This document shows, in pieces, positions 28,948-38,188 of a stretch of 64,000 bases of DNA. The DNA is from Verrucomicrobiota bacterium (GTDB lineage: Bacteria > Verrucomicrobiota > Verrucomicrobiia > Opitutales > Opitutaceae). Position 1 is the first letter of the stretch; every line of letters begins with the position of its first letter. The DNA lies in contig VHCJ01000003.1 of the NCBI GenBank assembly GCA_016871755.1, forward strand, positions 1 to 64,000, written 5' to 3'. Both the position numbers and the translations under genes were made by a program. The notes beneath the pieces were generated by a model. It saw only the letters and a program-made list of their open reading frames with translations. It had not been told where the DNA came from and did not search any database.

Positions 28948-30957
28948 TCACGGACTCGGGGAGGACGAACCCGCGGGCCGAAGCGCGCGGAGCACGGCCT
29001 CCTTCTGCGGGTTGCCCTCCAGCCGCGACATTGGTTCAGCGTTGTCGGCCTCGCTGTTCTGGAGGACGTAAGGCCGGACGAAGAAGACCAGATCGGTGCG
29101 GCCCTTCTCGCGACGACGGCTGCCGAAGAGGTCGCCGAGAATCGGGATCGGACCGAGGCGGCTGGTGCTGCGGCTCTGCGAGTCGCGTTGGAGGCCGCCG
29201 AGGACGACGATTTCGCCGCTCTTCACGCTGACGAAGGATTCGGTCTCCCGCTTGCCGATGCGGGGCTGCGGATTGTTGTCGATGGTGATGTTGCCGAGGA
29301 CATCCTCAACCTTCTGCTTGATGTCGAGCTGCACGGAGCCGTCGTTGCCGATCAGCGGCTTCACCTTCAGCTCGATGCCGATCTCCTGTTGCGCGACGGT
29401 GCTGCGGTAGCCCCCGAAGGAGGCGGTGGCCCCGCCGCCCATGTTGGCGCCGTCGGAGAGGTAACTGCTGATGACTGGCCGGGATTCGCCGACGAAGAAG
29501 CGCGCCTCCTTGTTGTGCGTGGTCACGATGGCCGGCACGGAGAGGATGTTTGTGTTGCCCTTGCGCGGCGTGGCTTGGATCGAGATTTCGGCCGCGAGGT
29601 CGCGCCCGCCGCTGGTCCCGGGTCCGCGGGTGATGGTGCCGTTGTTGGCCGCAATGCTGGGTCCGGCGAGCGCGGCGTTGAAGCCGACCAGCTTGTCGCC
29701 CTGGATCCGGAGCCCCAGCTCCTCGATGCCGGTCGAGGCCTCGTCGCTCAGGGTGACTTCGGCGATGACGACCTCGATGCGGACTTGGGCGAGCAGCACG
29801 TCGATCTTCTCGACCAGCTCCCGGATGATGCGGATGTCGTCGACCGTGCCGGAGATCACCACGGCGTTGGAGCGCTCGTCGGGCAGCACCGTGACCATGC
29901 TGCTGAATTCGGTGGTTGAGTCCATCAGCCCGGTGACGACGGGCGCGGCGGGCGCGCTCGCGACCGCGTTGGCTGTGGGGGCGGCGTTGGCGGCGGTGGC
30001 GACCGATCCGGGTCGGACGGACTGCTGGCCGGCGGTGGAGGAAGCCTTGTTCTGACCGCTGACGAGCTGGCTGATCAGCGAGGCGACGTCCTTGGCGGCC
30101 GCGTGGCGCAGGTAAATGACCTCGTTGCGCGTGTTCGGGTCGGCCTTGACGTCGAGCTGGCGAATGAGGTCGTCGAAGAACGCGTGCTGGCGCGGGTCCG
30201 AGATGAGGATTACCTGGTTGGTGCGGTCGTCGGCCGAGTAGGTGGTGGCCGAGCCGAGCTGCGTCTGGACCACGCCTTGGAGGGTGGTGCGGAGTTGGTT
30301 GACCAGTACGGAGGCCTTGGCGAAACGCAGCTGGTAGAACTTTGGGGCGAGGTTGGCGGTGACCGGCTTGTCGAGCTCTGCGACCAGCGCCTCGATGCGC
30401 TGCAGCGTGCTGACGGAGTCGGTGATCATCACCGCGTTCGTCTTCTCGAAGAGGATGGGTCCGCCGAGCTGCGGGTTGAGCAGTTGGGCGAGTTGCGGGA
30501 CGAACTCGTTGGCGCGGAGGAAGTCGAATTGGAACACCTTGGCCATGACGGTGCCGCTGGACGGCAGGTCGGCGGCGCGGCCGAGGAGCATCCGCGGGAC
30601 CTCGGTGCGCAGGCTGGGGAGGGCAACGACCTTGAGAAAGGAGTCACCCATCGGCGCGACCCCGACCTGATTCATGGCGAGGGCGGTCTCGAGGGCGAGG
30701 ATGGCCTCGCTCTTTGGCATTGGGCGGGTGATGACCAGCGTGTAGTTCGCGGTCGGCAGGGTGGCGGGGCGGATGATGACCCGGCCGGTCAGTTGTTCGA
30801 GCAGCTGCAGGACCGTGTCGAGCGGGGCGTCGGCGAGCTTGATCTGGTCGATCATCACCTCCGGCGCGGCGGGGGCGCTGTTGGCCGCGGGTGGCGTCTG
30901 GGCAAAGGCCGCCGGGAGGGGCAGGAGCAGGCCGACGAGGAGCGTGAGACGCAGCAT
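28948..30957 (-). CDS. gspD: Type II secretion secretin GspD
   Basis: The 669-residue protein has a signal peptide ([17 protein letters not shown]), a reduced N0-like domain ([20 protein letters not shown]), N1-N3 repeats ([15 protein letters not shown]-like [39 protein letters not shown]) and the secretin pore from about 440 on ([20 protein letters not shown]-like region, [40 protein letters not shown]). The last part lies within the outer membrane. It opens the minus-strand operon and is divergent from aroC with a 176-base gap. A low-complexity linker of Ala and Asn residues ([16 protein letters not shown]) lies near residues 320-340. Confidence 0.93.
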   Translation of the reverse strand: MLRLTLLVGLLLPLPAAFAQTPPAANSAPAAPEVMIDQIKLADAPLDTVLQLLEQLTGRVIIRPATLPTANYTLVITRPMPKSEAILALETALAMNQVGVAPMGDSFLKVVALPSLRTEVPRMLLGRAADLPSSGTVMAKVFQFDFLRANEFVPQLAQLLNPQLGGPILFEKTNAVMITDSVSTLQRIEALVAELDKPVTANLAPKFYQLRFAKASVLVNQLRTTLQGVVQTQLGSATTYSADDRTNQVILISDPRQHAFFDDLIRQLDVKADPNTRNEVIYLRHAAAKDVASLISQLVSGQNKASSTAGQQSVRPGSVATAANAAPTANAVASAPAAPVVTGLMDSTTEFSSMVTVLPDERSNAVVISGTVDDIRIIRELVEKIDVLLAQVRIEVVIAEVTLSDEASTGIEELGLRIQGDKLVGFNAALAGPSIAANNGTITRGPGTSGGRDLAAEISIQATPRKGNTNILSVPAIVTTHNKEARFFVGESRPVISSYLSDGANMGGGATASFGGYRSTVAQQEIGIELKVKPLIGNDGSVQLDIKQKVEDVLGNITIDNNPQPRIGKRETESFVSVKSGEIVVLGGLQRDSQSRSTSRLGPIPILGDLFGSRRREKGRTDLVFFVRPYVLQNSEADNAEPMSRLEGNPQKEAVLRALRPAGSSSPSP

Positions 30958-31133
30958 GGTGCGGGCGGGAAGGACGTTGGCGGAGGCCGCTGCCTCTTTT
31001 CGCCCTCAGTGGAAGGAGTTCCGCTGAACTTGTAAACGGCGATATCGGCTGCCGATGCTTTGCCGGTGCAGGTGGGCTCGTCGGAGTTCTCACTTGCCCG
31101 GTCTCGCCGCCGGCGGCACCGTCGAGGGAGGGC

Positions 31134-32240
31134 ATGCCGAATTCCTTCGGAAAACTCTTTACGATCAGCACCTGGGGCGAAAGCCACGGGCCGGGCATCG
31201 GCGTGGTGATCGACGGCTGCCCCCCACGCCTGCCCATCACCGCCGAAGAGATTCAGGCGGAGCTGGATCGGCGCCGGCCGGGGCAGAGCGACATCGTCAC
31301 GCCCCGCAAGGAAGCCGACGCCGTGGAGATTCTGTCCGGCGTGTACGAAGGCCGGACCACCGGGACACCGATCGCGTTATGGGTCCGGAACCATGACCAG
31401 CGCTCGAGTGCGTATGCCGAGATGGCGGACAAGTTTCGCCCCTCGCATGCCGATTTCACCTATCAGTCGAAGTTTGGCATCCGGGATCCCAACGGCGGCG
31501 GACGCAGTTCGGCGCGCGAGACGATCGGACGGGTGGCGGCGGGCGCAATTGCCCGCAAACTCTTGGCATCTTTGGTGGTTCGGGGAGGCGTGGAGATCCG
31601 GGCGTTCGTGACCCAAATCCACGACTTGGCGATTCCGGACGGTGGCCTCGAGTCGTTTCCGACGCTGGCGGATGTCGAGGCTTCGCCGGTGCGTTGCCCC
31701 CATGCGCCGACGGCGGCGGCGATGGTGGAGCGGATCAAGGCGGTGCGCAGTGAAGGTGATTCGGTGGGCGGCGTGATTGAATGCCGGGTGCGCGGGCTGC
31801 CCGTCGGGCTCGGCGAGCCGGTCTTTGACCGCCTTGAGGCCGATTTGGCGAAGGCGATGTTGTCGCTGCCGGCGACGAAGGGCTTTGAGATTGGCAGCGG
31901 GTTCGCCGGCACGCGCCTGCGCGGTTCCGAGCACAACGACGTCTTCGAGACCCGCGAGGGGGTCATTCGTACGGCGACCAATCGCAGTGGCGGGACGCAG
32001 GGTGGCATCAGCAACGGCGAGGAACTGATCTTCCGCGTCGCGTTCAAGCCCACCGCGACGATCCTGCGCGTGCAGTCGACCGTGGATGTGCAGGGTCGGC
32101 CGGTGGAGCTTCAGGGCAAGGGCCGCCACGATCCCTGTGTGCTGCCGCGGGCGGTGCCGATCGTCGAGGCGATGACGGCGCTTGTCCTCGTCGATCACTG
32201 GATGCGCGACACCGGGCAGAATCGCTCGTTCGCCCTCTGA
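31134..32240 (+). CDS. aroC: Chorismate synthase
   Basis: The 368-residue enzyme makes chorismate from EPSP in the shikimate pathway with reduced FMN. The N-terminal signature [20 protein letters not shown], the middle [17 protein letters not shown] and the C-terminal [20 protein letters not shown] are intact. A strong ribosome-binding site (GAGGGAGG) precedes the ATG at 31134. It is divergent from gspD and starts a plus-strand block with the next two genes, an unknown P-loop protein (63 bases) and sua5/tsaC. Confidence 0.96.
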   Translation: MPNSFGKLFTISTWGESHGPGIGVVIDGCPPRLPITAEEIQAELDRRRPGQSDIVTPRKEADAVEILSGVYEGRTTGTPIALWVRNHDQRSSAYAEMADKFRPSHADFTYQSKFGIRDPNGGGRSSARETIGRVAAGAIARKLLASLVVRGGVEIRAFVTQIHDLAIPDGGLESFPTLADVEASPVRCPHAPTAAAMVERIKAVRSEGDSVGGVIECRVRGLPVGLGEPVFDRLEADLAKAMLSLPATKGFEIGSGFAGTRLRGSEHNDVFETREGVIRTATNRSGGTQGGISNGEELIFRVAFKPTATILRVQSTVDVQGRPVELQGKGRHDPCVLPRAVPIVEAMTALVLVDHWMRDTGQNRSFAL

Positions 32241-32303
32241 GGGCTCGCTGCGCTGCGGCCGGTCGGCCGCTTGCGGCGGCCGTTTCCCGAGACTCATTCC
32301 TTC

Positions 32304-33137
32304 ATGGCTTCCTCTTCTCGACCGCTGGTTTACCTCGTGCTCGGTGCCCCGGGCTCCGGACGCCGCGCGGTGCTTTGCGACCTCATCGCCGACGGATTGG
32401 CGGCCAACGACCGGGCCGTGACGGCCCTGCCCGACGCCGAAGGCGCCTCCGAATGCGAGACGCGACTGGGGCGGGTGGTGCGTTGGTCGTGGGGCCGCGG
32501 CGGCTTCACCTTGGAGATCCCGGGACTGGCGCGCGGCGAATCGGCTGACTTCACGCACCTCTTCATCGTGGCCGACGGGCGGCGGAATCCGGTCGACCAG
32601 ATCGAGTCGTTTCGCGACTGGCTGCGCGGTCACCCGGTGGACCTCGCCCGCATCATCACCGTCGTCAATTGCAGCCTCGCGCACGCGCATGATCCCGCGA
32701 TCCGCCCGTGGTTCGACGCCTGCATTCATTTCAGCGATGTCGTCCTGCTTGCGGGCCGCGAAGGCGTACCCAACAAGTGGATGAGCGACTTTCAGGCGCG
32801 GTATCGGGACGCGTTCATGCCGGCGCTGTTTGAGTTCGTGAAGCAGGGCCGGGTGAAGAATCCGGTGATGGTGCTGGAACCGGAGGCGCGGCGGCTTTCG
32901 CAGGTCTTCGAGGAAGGATCGGACTTGGCGATCGCGCGGGAACTCGCGCCCGGTGCCGAGATTACGTTCACTGATGAATTCGGCGAAGACGACGAGGGCG
33001 GGGAGGAATCGCCGGCGGATGCGGACGATGACGAGCCGCCGGCCGAAGCGTACTTTGAGCGGCGCCAGAACGATCGGCGCACGATTGAGCTGCCAGACAT
33101 CGCCCGTTTTCTGCCACCGACTTCGCCCTCCGCCTGA
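32304..33137 (+). CDS. Unknown protein with degenerate P-loop (CobW/GTPase-like fold suspected)
   Basis: The protein has 277 residues from the ATG at 32304. The N-terminal strand-loop reads VYLVLGAPGSGRRAVLCDLI, where a Walker A lysine and Ser/Thr would be expected but Arg-Arg occurs. Later parts read IITVVNCSLAHAHDP and FSDVVLLAGREGVPNKWM, resembling the core of CobW-like GTPases. The C-terminal third is very acidic (GEDDEGGEESPADADDDEPP) and ends with a basic/aromatic patch. No catalytic residues can be named. It lies between aroC and sua5/tsaC, 63 and 6 bases away, likely in one operon. Nucleotide binding is doubtful. Confidence 0.7.
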   Translation: MASSSRPLVYLVLGAPGSGRRAVLCDLIADGLAANDRAVTALPDAEGASECETRLGRVVRWSWGRGGFTLEIPGLARGESADFTHLFIVADGRRNPVDQIESFRDWLRGHPVDLARIITVVNCSLAHAHDPAIRPWFDACIHFSDVVLLAGREGVPNKWMSDFQARYRDAFMPALFEFVKQGRVKNPVMVLEPEARRLSQVFEEGSDLAIARELAPGAEITFTDEFGEDDEGGEESPADADDDEPPAEAYFERRQNDRRTIELPDIARFLPPTSPSA

Positions 33138-33143
33138 GCCGCG

Positions 33144-34172
33144 ATGCCTGCGACCCTGCACCGTCCCTCGCGCACCGCCCTCCGGCGATTGGCCGGCGTT
33201 CTGCGGCGGGGAGGCCTCGTGGCCGTGCCGACTGAGACCGTGTACGGCCTGGCGGCCAACGCGCTGGATGCGGATGCCTGTGCGGGAATCTTCGCCGCGA
33301 AGGAGCGTCCTCCGGAGGATCCCCTGATCGTGCACGTGGCCACCGTCACGGCGGCGGCGGCGGTGGCGGAGTTGAATCCGGCGGCGCGAGCCTTGGCGCG
33401 GGCGTTCTGGCCGGGGCCGCTGACGCTGGTGCTGCCGAAGAAGGCGGTGGTGCCGGCGATCGTGACGGCCGGACTCGATTCGGTGGCGGTCCGCGTGCCG
33501 CGCCATCCGGTCTTCCGTGATCTTCTCCGCCAGTGTGGTCTGCCCCTCGCGGCTCCGAGTGCGAATCCCTTTGGCTACGTCAGCCCGACCCTTCCGGAGC
33601 ACGTGCAGCGCGGCTTGGGAGATCGCATCGAGCACATTCTCGACGGCGGACCGTGCGAAGTCGGACTGGAATCCACGATCGTCGACGTGCGCAACCCGGC
33701 TCGCCCCTGCGTGCTGCGGCCGGGAGCCATTTCGGCGGAGCAGATCGCGGAGGTGCTTGGCGTCCCGGTTTCCGTGCGGCGCGCCCGCGTGCTGCCGGGT
33801 TCGCGGCGGCGGGGCGGGAGGACCGCCCGGGCGCAGCGCGCGCCCGGGCTGCTCGCGCGGCATTACAGTCCTGGCACCCGGCTGCGCCTGGTCAGCCGCA
33901 TCGAGCCTGCGGATGCACTGGCGGCGGGTCGTCGGGTGGCGTACTTGTTTCTCGCCCGTCCCGCGGATCCCCGCTTGGCGGCGCTGGGCGGGCGGGTCGC
34001 GTGGCTGAGCGAAGCGGGCGATCCGGCGGAGGCCGGACGCAACGTGTACGCGCGGTTGCGCACGCTCGACGAAGGTGGCTACCGCGAGATCATCGCGGAA
34101 CGGGTTCCGTCGGAACCCGCGTTCGCCGCCTTGGCGGACCGACTCGGCCGCGCGGCGGCCCGCGGCCGTTGA
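33144..34172 (+). CDS. L-threonylcarbamoyladenylate synthase, Sua5/TsaC type
   Basis: This 342-residue protein makes threonylcarbamoyl-AMP for the t6A37 modification of tRNAs. The YrdC domain spans about residues 15-210, with GLVAVPTETVYGLAANALD, KERPPEDPLIVH, FWPGPLTLVLPK and SANPFGYVSPT. A C-terminal Sua5 extension (LLARHYSPGTRLRLVS and later) makes it the long type. The start at 33144 is six bases after the previous gene. It converges on the KDPG aldolase gene. Confidence 0.92.
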   Translation: MPATLHRPSRTALRRLAGVLRRGGLVAVPTETVYGLAANALDADACAGIFAAKERPPEDPLIVHVATVTAAAAVAELNPAARALARAFWPGPLTLVLPKKAVVPAIVTAGLDSVAVRVPRHPVFRDLLRQCGLPLAAPSANPFGYVSPTLPEHVQRGLGDRIEHILDGGPCEVGLESTIVDVRNPARPCVLRPGAISAEQIAEVLGVPVSVRRARVLPGSRRRGGRTARAQRAPGLLARHYSPGTRLRLVSRIEPADALAAGRRVAYLFLARPADPRLAALGGRVAWLSEAGDPAEAGRNVYARLRTLDEGGYREIIAERVPSEPAFAALADRLGRAAARGR

Positions 34173-34238
34173 GGCGGAGCGTCGAGGAGGGTGCGACGGC
34201 AACGCGCCGCCTTGCCTCGGGCGACGCACCGGATCCGC

Positions 34239-34883
34239 TTACTTGACCGCGGCGACGGCGACGGCGGCGGCGAAGGCGCGGGCGCGGGCGGTGATGGCGG
34301 CCCAGTTCTTTTCCTTCAGCGCCTTGGCCTCCACGAGGGAGCTGCCGGCGGCGGTGGCGAAGGCGCCCGCCTTGAGGAATTCGCCGACGTTCTCGGCGTT
34401 CACGCCGCCGGTCGGGAGCAATTCGATGTGCGGCAGCGGGGCCTTGATGGACTTGATGTAGGCGGGACCGAAGAATTCGGCGGGGAAGACCTTGGCCGCG
34501 TCGGCGCCCGCTTCCCACGCATTGACGATTTCCGTCGGCGTGAAGGCACCCGCGAACACTGGCACGCTGTAGCGCCGGCAGAGCGTGATCACGTCCGGCC
34601 GCAGCGCCGGCGTGACGATGAACTTGGCACCCGCGAGAATGCCGGCGCGCGCCGTCTCGGCGTCGAGAACAGTGCCCAGACCGAAGAGGAACTCCGGCAA
34701 TTCCGCCGACGCCTTTTCGAGCATCCGGATTGCTCCCGGCGTGGTCATGGTGAGCTCGATGCTGGTCAGGCCGCCCTCGGCGAGGGCCTTGGCGCAGTCG
34801 AGCAGCCCGTCCGGGGACTCGGCGCGGATGAGGGCGACGACCTTCTCGGTGCGCAGCTTGGAAAGGATGGCGTCTTTCTTCAT
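34239..34883 (-). CDS. eda: Bifunctional KDPG/KHG aldolase
   Basis: The 214-residue class I aldolase cleaves 2-keto-3-deoxy-6-phosphogluconate. The conserved IELTMTTPGAI (with the active-site region), IVTPALRPDVITLCRRYSVP and the Schiff base lysine in AAKVFPAEFFGP (about residue 132) are present, with LLPTGGVNAEN for phosphate binding. The start at 34883 (MKKDAIL) gives normal length; the frame is open 16 codons further. It stands alone between sua5 and tRNA-Leu on the minus strand; no other Entner-Doudoroff gene is near. Confidence 0.9.
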   Translation of the reverse strand: MKKDAILSKLRTEKVVALIRAESPDGLLDCAKALAEGGLTSIELTMTTPGAIRMLEKASAELPEFLFGLGTVLDAETARAGILAGAKFIVTPALRPDVITLCRRYSVPVFAGAFTPTEIVNAWEAGADAAKVFPAEFFGPAYIKSIKAPLPHIELLPTGGVNAENVGEFLKAGAFATAAGSSLVEAKALKEKNWAAITARARAFAAAVAVAAVK

Positions 34884-34985
34884 GGGCGGAGGGCGACAGA
34901 TTGGACCCGGACCTCCCCGGGGGGAAACCAAATTTCTGGGCTTGCGCGCCCGGACGCGACGGTATCTCTTTCCCCTCCCGTCCGT

Positions 34986-35070
34986 GCCCGGGTGGTGGAA
35001 TTGGTAGACACGCAGGTCTCAGAAGCCTGTGCCTAACAGCATCGCGGTTCGAGTCCGCGCCCGGGCACCA
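34986..35070 (+). tRNA. tRNA-Leu (anticodon CAG)
   Basis: The sequence from GCCCGGG to CCCGGGC-A-CCA forms a seven-base-pair acceptor stem, with CCA encoded. The D-arm has GGAATTGGTAGACA, as in leucine tRNAs. The anticodon stem CAGGT/GCCTG (with one U-G pair) closes the loop CTCAGAA, giving the anticodon CAG for CUG codons. A variable arm (TGCCTAACAGCA) and the T-arm GCGGTTCGAGTCCGC complete it. It decodes the dominant leucine codon of this GC-rich genome. Confidence 0.95.
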
Positions 35071-35072
35071 TC

Positions 35073-35090
35073 TCCGCACGTTTTTGCGGA
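35073..35090 (+). terminator. Hairpin just after tRNA-Leu
   Basis: TCCGCA at 35073-35078 pairs perfectly with TGCGGA at 35085-35090 around a six-base loop. It starts two bases after the tRNA CCA. There is no U-run after it (TCGTTTG follows), so it is a weak terminator candidate or a processing signal. Confidence 0.35.
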
Positions 35091-35218
35091 TCGTTTGCTG
35101 GGTGGGCCGGGGTTCTCCGAGATCCGGGGTCTACACCAAGGATCCGCCCAGCAGTGGGTGCATGCATGACGCAGTCGACAGGGGGGAGGAATTGGCTTCC
35201 CCTCCGTGACGTGCGCGC

Positions 35219-35851
35219 ATGAGTGAGATTCCGGAACTTCGCATGGAAGGGGTGGTCCTGGCCGCTGGCCGGTCGCGTCGGATGGGAACGGACAAGGCGC
35301 TCCTGTGCTTGGCGGATGGCGAGTGTTTCTGGCAGCGCCAGTGGCGGACGTTGGGCGCGGCGGGGATCGAACGCCGCTGGCTTTCGGTTCGGGCGGATCA
35401 GCGGTGGGTGCCGGCGGATGTTCCCGTGGTGTGCGACGCGGTGTCCGATGCAGGCCCGCTGGCCGGGATGCTGGCCGCGAGTGCGGTGGGAGACGGCACG
35501 CACCTCGTGGTGCTGGCCGTGGATCTGCCGGAGGTACCGGCGGCATGGGTGCGCATGCTGATGGCGCGGGCGTCGCCGGAGCGCGCGGTGGTGGGGCGCT
35601 GGCCCGATGGCACCTACGAGCCGCTGGCCGCGCTCTATCCGCGCGACTGGTTGGAGGCGTGGCGCGCGGCGTTCGGCGGCGCGGTGCATCCGCCAGGTTT
35701 GCAGGCCCTGCTGCGCGAGCGCGCGGGCACCGGCGGCCTCGACGTCATTTCCCTCAGCCCCGATCAGGAGCGTTGGTTCCACAACGCCAACACGCCGCAG
35801 GACCTACGCCGTCGGACGGAGCCCCCCGCCGGGGCGGCGCAGCCGGAGTGA
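35219..35851 (+). CDS. MobA-like molybdenum cofactor nucleotidyltransferase
   Basis: The 210-residue protein has the MobA nucleotidyltransferase signature VVLAAGRSRRMGTDKALL at about residues 12-29, then DAVSDAGPLAGMLAA and LAVDLPEVP. Its end has NTPQDL, a common MobA motif (N-TP-DL). MobA joins GMP to molybdopterin in the cytoplasm. About one kilobase away on the other strand is a sulfite-oxidase-fold oxidoreductase, a family that normally binds plain Mo-molybdopterin, so it may not be the client. MobA-like proteins for other sugars or cofactors are possible. Confidence 0.8.
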   Translation: MSEIPELRMEGVVLAAGRSRRMGTDKALLCLADGECFWQRQWRTLGAAGIERRWLSVRADQRWVPADVPVVCDAVSDAGPLAGMLAASAVGDGTHLVVLAVDLPEVPAAWVRMLMARASPERAVVGRWPDGTYEPLAALYPRDWLEAWRAAFGGAVHPPGLQALLRERAGTGGLDVISLSPDQERWFHNANTPQDLRRRTEPPAGAAQPE

Positions 35852-35867
35852 ACGACGGCCGCGCCGC

Positions 35868-36323
35868 TCAACGGCGCGTGGTCCGCTTGGCGAACTTCGC
35901 GATGGCCAGAGCATGGGCCTCCGCCAGCAGGGGCTTGATCCGTTCGAAACTTGCTTCGCTGGGATTGAGGATGCAAATCCACGACATCCAGCCGTAGACC
36001 GGATGCGGCGTGAGCGTGTCCAAGGCGGAGAAATCGTGTCCTGTCGCAATGACTCCGCCCGCTGGCGGGCGTCGCGGCGGCGGTCCGAAAAGCGCGCGAT
36101 AGGACGACTGGCTGACTCCGAGATTGAGGCGGAAAACGTCAGGTCGATCGAGTCTTGAGGCCCGGTCATGGTCGCCGTCCTTCGTCTTGAGCGTGGCGAA
36201 GTAGATGCCCCGGGGAAGGGCGCGCTGCGGGTTGTAGAAGAACGAGGTCTCGCCCCACGCGGAGACGGGGTGAACTCCCGGGAAGTGGCTCTGCAGGTAC
36301 TGGCCGATCGTATCGCGGTCCAT
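35868..36323 (-). CDS. DUF6194 family protein
   Basis: This 151-residue protein has no assigned function. The sequence contains SAWGETSFFYNPQ and FATLKTKDGDHDRASRLDRP, then FRLNLGVSQSSYRALFG and PHPVYGWMSWICILNPSEAS, which are characteristic of the DUF6194 family. No signal peptide or membrane helix is seen; it is probably cytoplasmic. It converges on mobA with 16 bases between the stops. Confidence 0.75.
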   Translation of the reverse strand: MDRDTIGQYLQSHFPGVHPVSAWGETSFFYNPQRALPRGIYFATLKTKDGDHDRASRLDRPDVFRLNLGVSQSSYRALFGPPPRRPPAGGVIATGHDFSALDTLTPHPVYGWMSWICILNPSEASFERIKPLLAEAHALAIAKFAKRTTRR

Positions 36324-36497
36324 GGGCTTGAAGCCTGTGCACGCTCAGCTGGTGACGGGGAGCTGCCAGCACATCATCGACACTCGGCTTCAGGGAGAGC
36401 CTGAACGCCGGTCAGCTTCGGTGCGAGGATGAAGGCGCGGGAGGTTGGGATCCGCTGCACTGCCTGGTCGGTGAGCCGCGGCGCAGCCTGGAACCGC

Positions 36498-36773
36498 TCA
36501 CTGCACCAGCGCGGCGAGATCCGCGCGGGCGTCCTGCATCTCCGCAAGGATGCGCTGGGCCCGGATCAGCAGGTGCTCACCGGCGGGGGTGAGGGCGACG
36601 CGGCGACCGCGGCGCTCGAACAGACGCAGGCCCAGTTCGTCCTCCAACGCCTTGATGGCGTGACTCACCGCGGACTGGGTCAGGTGCAGTTCCTTCGCCG
36701 CAAGCGTGAAACTGCCAATCCGCGCGAGGGTGGCGAAGGCGAGCAGCCGGCGGCTGTCGAGAATCGGAGTCAT
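36498..36773 (-). pseudogene. LysR-type regulator truncated to its DNA-binding domain
   Basis: The 91-residue product starts LDSRRLLAFATLARIGSFTL and has a full LysR helix-turn-helix (AAKELHLTQSAVSHAIKALE, about 26-45), then the wing ELGLRLFERRGRRVALTPAG and the first half of the linker helix. It stops at 36498 just where the effector domain should begin; LysR proteins are normally about 300 residues. None of the three frames after the stop continues with an effector-like sequence for long. It may be a decayed gene or a stand-alone DNA-binding protein. It is 162 bases from the sulfite-oxidase-like gene on the same strand. Confidence 0.65.
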
Positions 36774-36935
36774 GCGGGAGGGCGCTGAAGCGTCGTAACG
36801 TTCCGGTTAGCAGGACGCGAGCCAGTCGCCCTCGCCGCCGCGGGGTTGCTCGTTCTTGGTCAGGCGGCGGCGCAGGCGCGTCCCGGTTGCGCGGAATTGT
36901 CCACGCTGCGCCCGCCGCCGTGCCCTCGTGGTGGC

Positions 36936-37577
36936 TCAGGCGTAGCGCTCTTCGCGCCAGGGATCGGCGGTATTGGAATAGCCGCGAACCTCCCAGAAGC
37001 CCAACTTGTCCTCCGCGAGGAAAGAGATCGCCTTGACGAACTTCGCTCCTTTCCACGCGTAGAGCTTCGGAATGATCACCCGTGCCGGACCGCCGTGTTC
37101 GCGGGGCAGCGGCTCGCCGTTGAACCGCGTCGCGACCAGGACGTCGTCATCGAGGCACTGCTCCAGCGGCACGTTGGTCGAATACCCGTCGTAGCTGGTG
37201 AAGTAGACGAAGCGGGCCTCCGCTGTCGGTTGGACCCGCTCGTACAGTGCCGTAAAGGGCACGCCGTCCCAGCGGCAGTCGTACTTGCTCCACGTGGTGA
37301 CGCAGTGAAAGTCGCTGACGTCGCTGACCTGGGGCAGGGCGTTGAAGTCCGCCCAGGACAGCACGGCGGGGTTCTGGACCAGCCCGTCGAGCGAAAGCGT
37401 CCACTCGGTCAGCGGTATCTCCGGTTGCACCCCGAGATCGAGCACGGGGAAGCCGTCGGTCAGCCTCTGTCCCGGGGGCAAACGGCCCTCGGCGCGGTCC
37501 GCCAGCGGCCGGATCCCGCGGGCGACCTGCTTCTCGGCCCACTTCTGCTTGGCGGCGATGTAGCGCTCCTTCGACAT
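36936..37577 (-). CDS. Sulfite oxidase-fold molybdopterin oxidoreductase (MsrP/YedY-like)
   Basis: The 213-residue protein has the core of the oxidoreductase molybdopterin-binding domain. FHCVTTWSKYDCRWDGVPF contains the molybdenum-ligand cysteine, and SYDGYSTNVPL and LPREHGGPARVIIPKLYAWK are typical. No Tat signal precedes the start chosen at 37577 (MSKERYIAAKQKW), which suggests a cytoplasmic protein, unlike MsrP. The substrate is unknown. The upstream membrane protein gene (55 bases) is on the same strand but has no clear heme-binding pattern, so it is not obviously an MsrQ partner. Confidence 0.82.
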   Translation of the reverse strand: MSKERYIAAKQKWAEKQVARGIRPLADRAEGRLPPGQRLTDGFPVLDLGVQPEIPLTEWTLSLDGLVQNPAVLSWADFNALPQVSDVSDFHCVTTWSKYDCRWDGVPFTALYERVQPTAEARFVYFTSYDGYSTNVPLEQCLDDDVLVATRFNGEPLPREHGGPARVIIPKLYAWKGAKFVKAISFLAEDKLGFWEVRGYSNTADPWREERYA

Positions 37578-37632
37578 GAGACGGGAAGGATGCGCGGGGA
37601 GCGGCCGGGTGCAAGCCGGCGACGGGATCCGG

Positions 37633-38157
37633 TCAGACGTCCTCGAGGGCCCGACGGATCGCGTCGCGGCGGCGGTGATAGTACAGGGCCATGCCGCCCT
37701 GGTAGACGACCGAGACAAGGCCCACCGTGACGTAGAGGCCGAGGTAGCTCTTCTTCAACATGGGCACGATCTGCTCCTCGCGCAGGCCGAGGGCCGCGAA
37801 CTCCGCGCGGGTCTCCGCGTTCACGAGCTGGGCCACGGCTGCGGGGTCGAAGCTGGTGGCACGGAGGATGGCGTAGGTCACGACCGTCAGGAGCAGGGCG
37901 ATCTGGCTCCCCACGATCCAGGACAGGCCGGAAAGCGAGGCCTGGCGCAGGCGATTCACGCCGTTGAGTTCGACCACGCCCGCGGCCGCCGCAAGGCAGC
38001 CCGCGAAGGCGCCGACCCCGTCCCGCTGGTAGGCGGCGAGGAGGGAGAAGAGACCGGCGACGATGAGCAGCGAACGTCCTTCAAACCGCGCCAGCCGGCA
38101 GACCCGGTCAAGGATTTCGTGCGGGAGAGGGGGAGGAGCGTCGGTCTTGCCAGTCAT
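37633..38157 (-). CDS. Hypothetical four-helix membrane protein
   Basis: The 174-residue protein starts MTGKTDAPPPLPHEILDRVC. Four hydrophobic helices can be seen: SLLIVAGLFSLLAAYQ, GVGAFAGCLAAAAGVVEL, WIVGSQIALLLTVVTYAIL and YLGLYVTVGLVSVVYQGGMA. The end, YYHRRRDAIRRALEDV, is basic and cytoplasmic. I do not recognise a family. The gene is divergent from hrpA (31 bases) and lies 55 bases upstream of the molybdopterin oxidoreductase gene on the same strand, so they may be transcribed together. Confidence 0.7.
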   Translation of the reverse strand: MTGKTDAPPPLPHEILDRVCRLARFEGRSLLIVAGLFSLLAAYQRDGVGAFAGCLAAAAGVVELNGVNRLRQASLSGLSWIVGSQIALLLTVVTYAILRATSFDPAAVAQLVNAETRAEFAALGLREEQIVPMLKKSYLGLYVTVGLVSVVYQGGMALYYHRRRDAIRRALEDV

Positions 38158-38188
38158 CGTCCGGGAGGGGACATTCCACCCCTGCTCC

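Noticed and set aside
31377-34229. A 950-codon minus-strand open frame across aroC to sua5
   Set aside because: It covers three well-supported genes on the plus strand and has no homology-like features.
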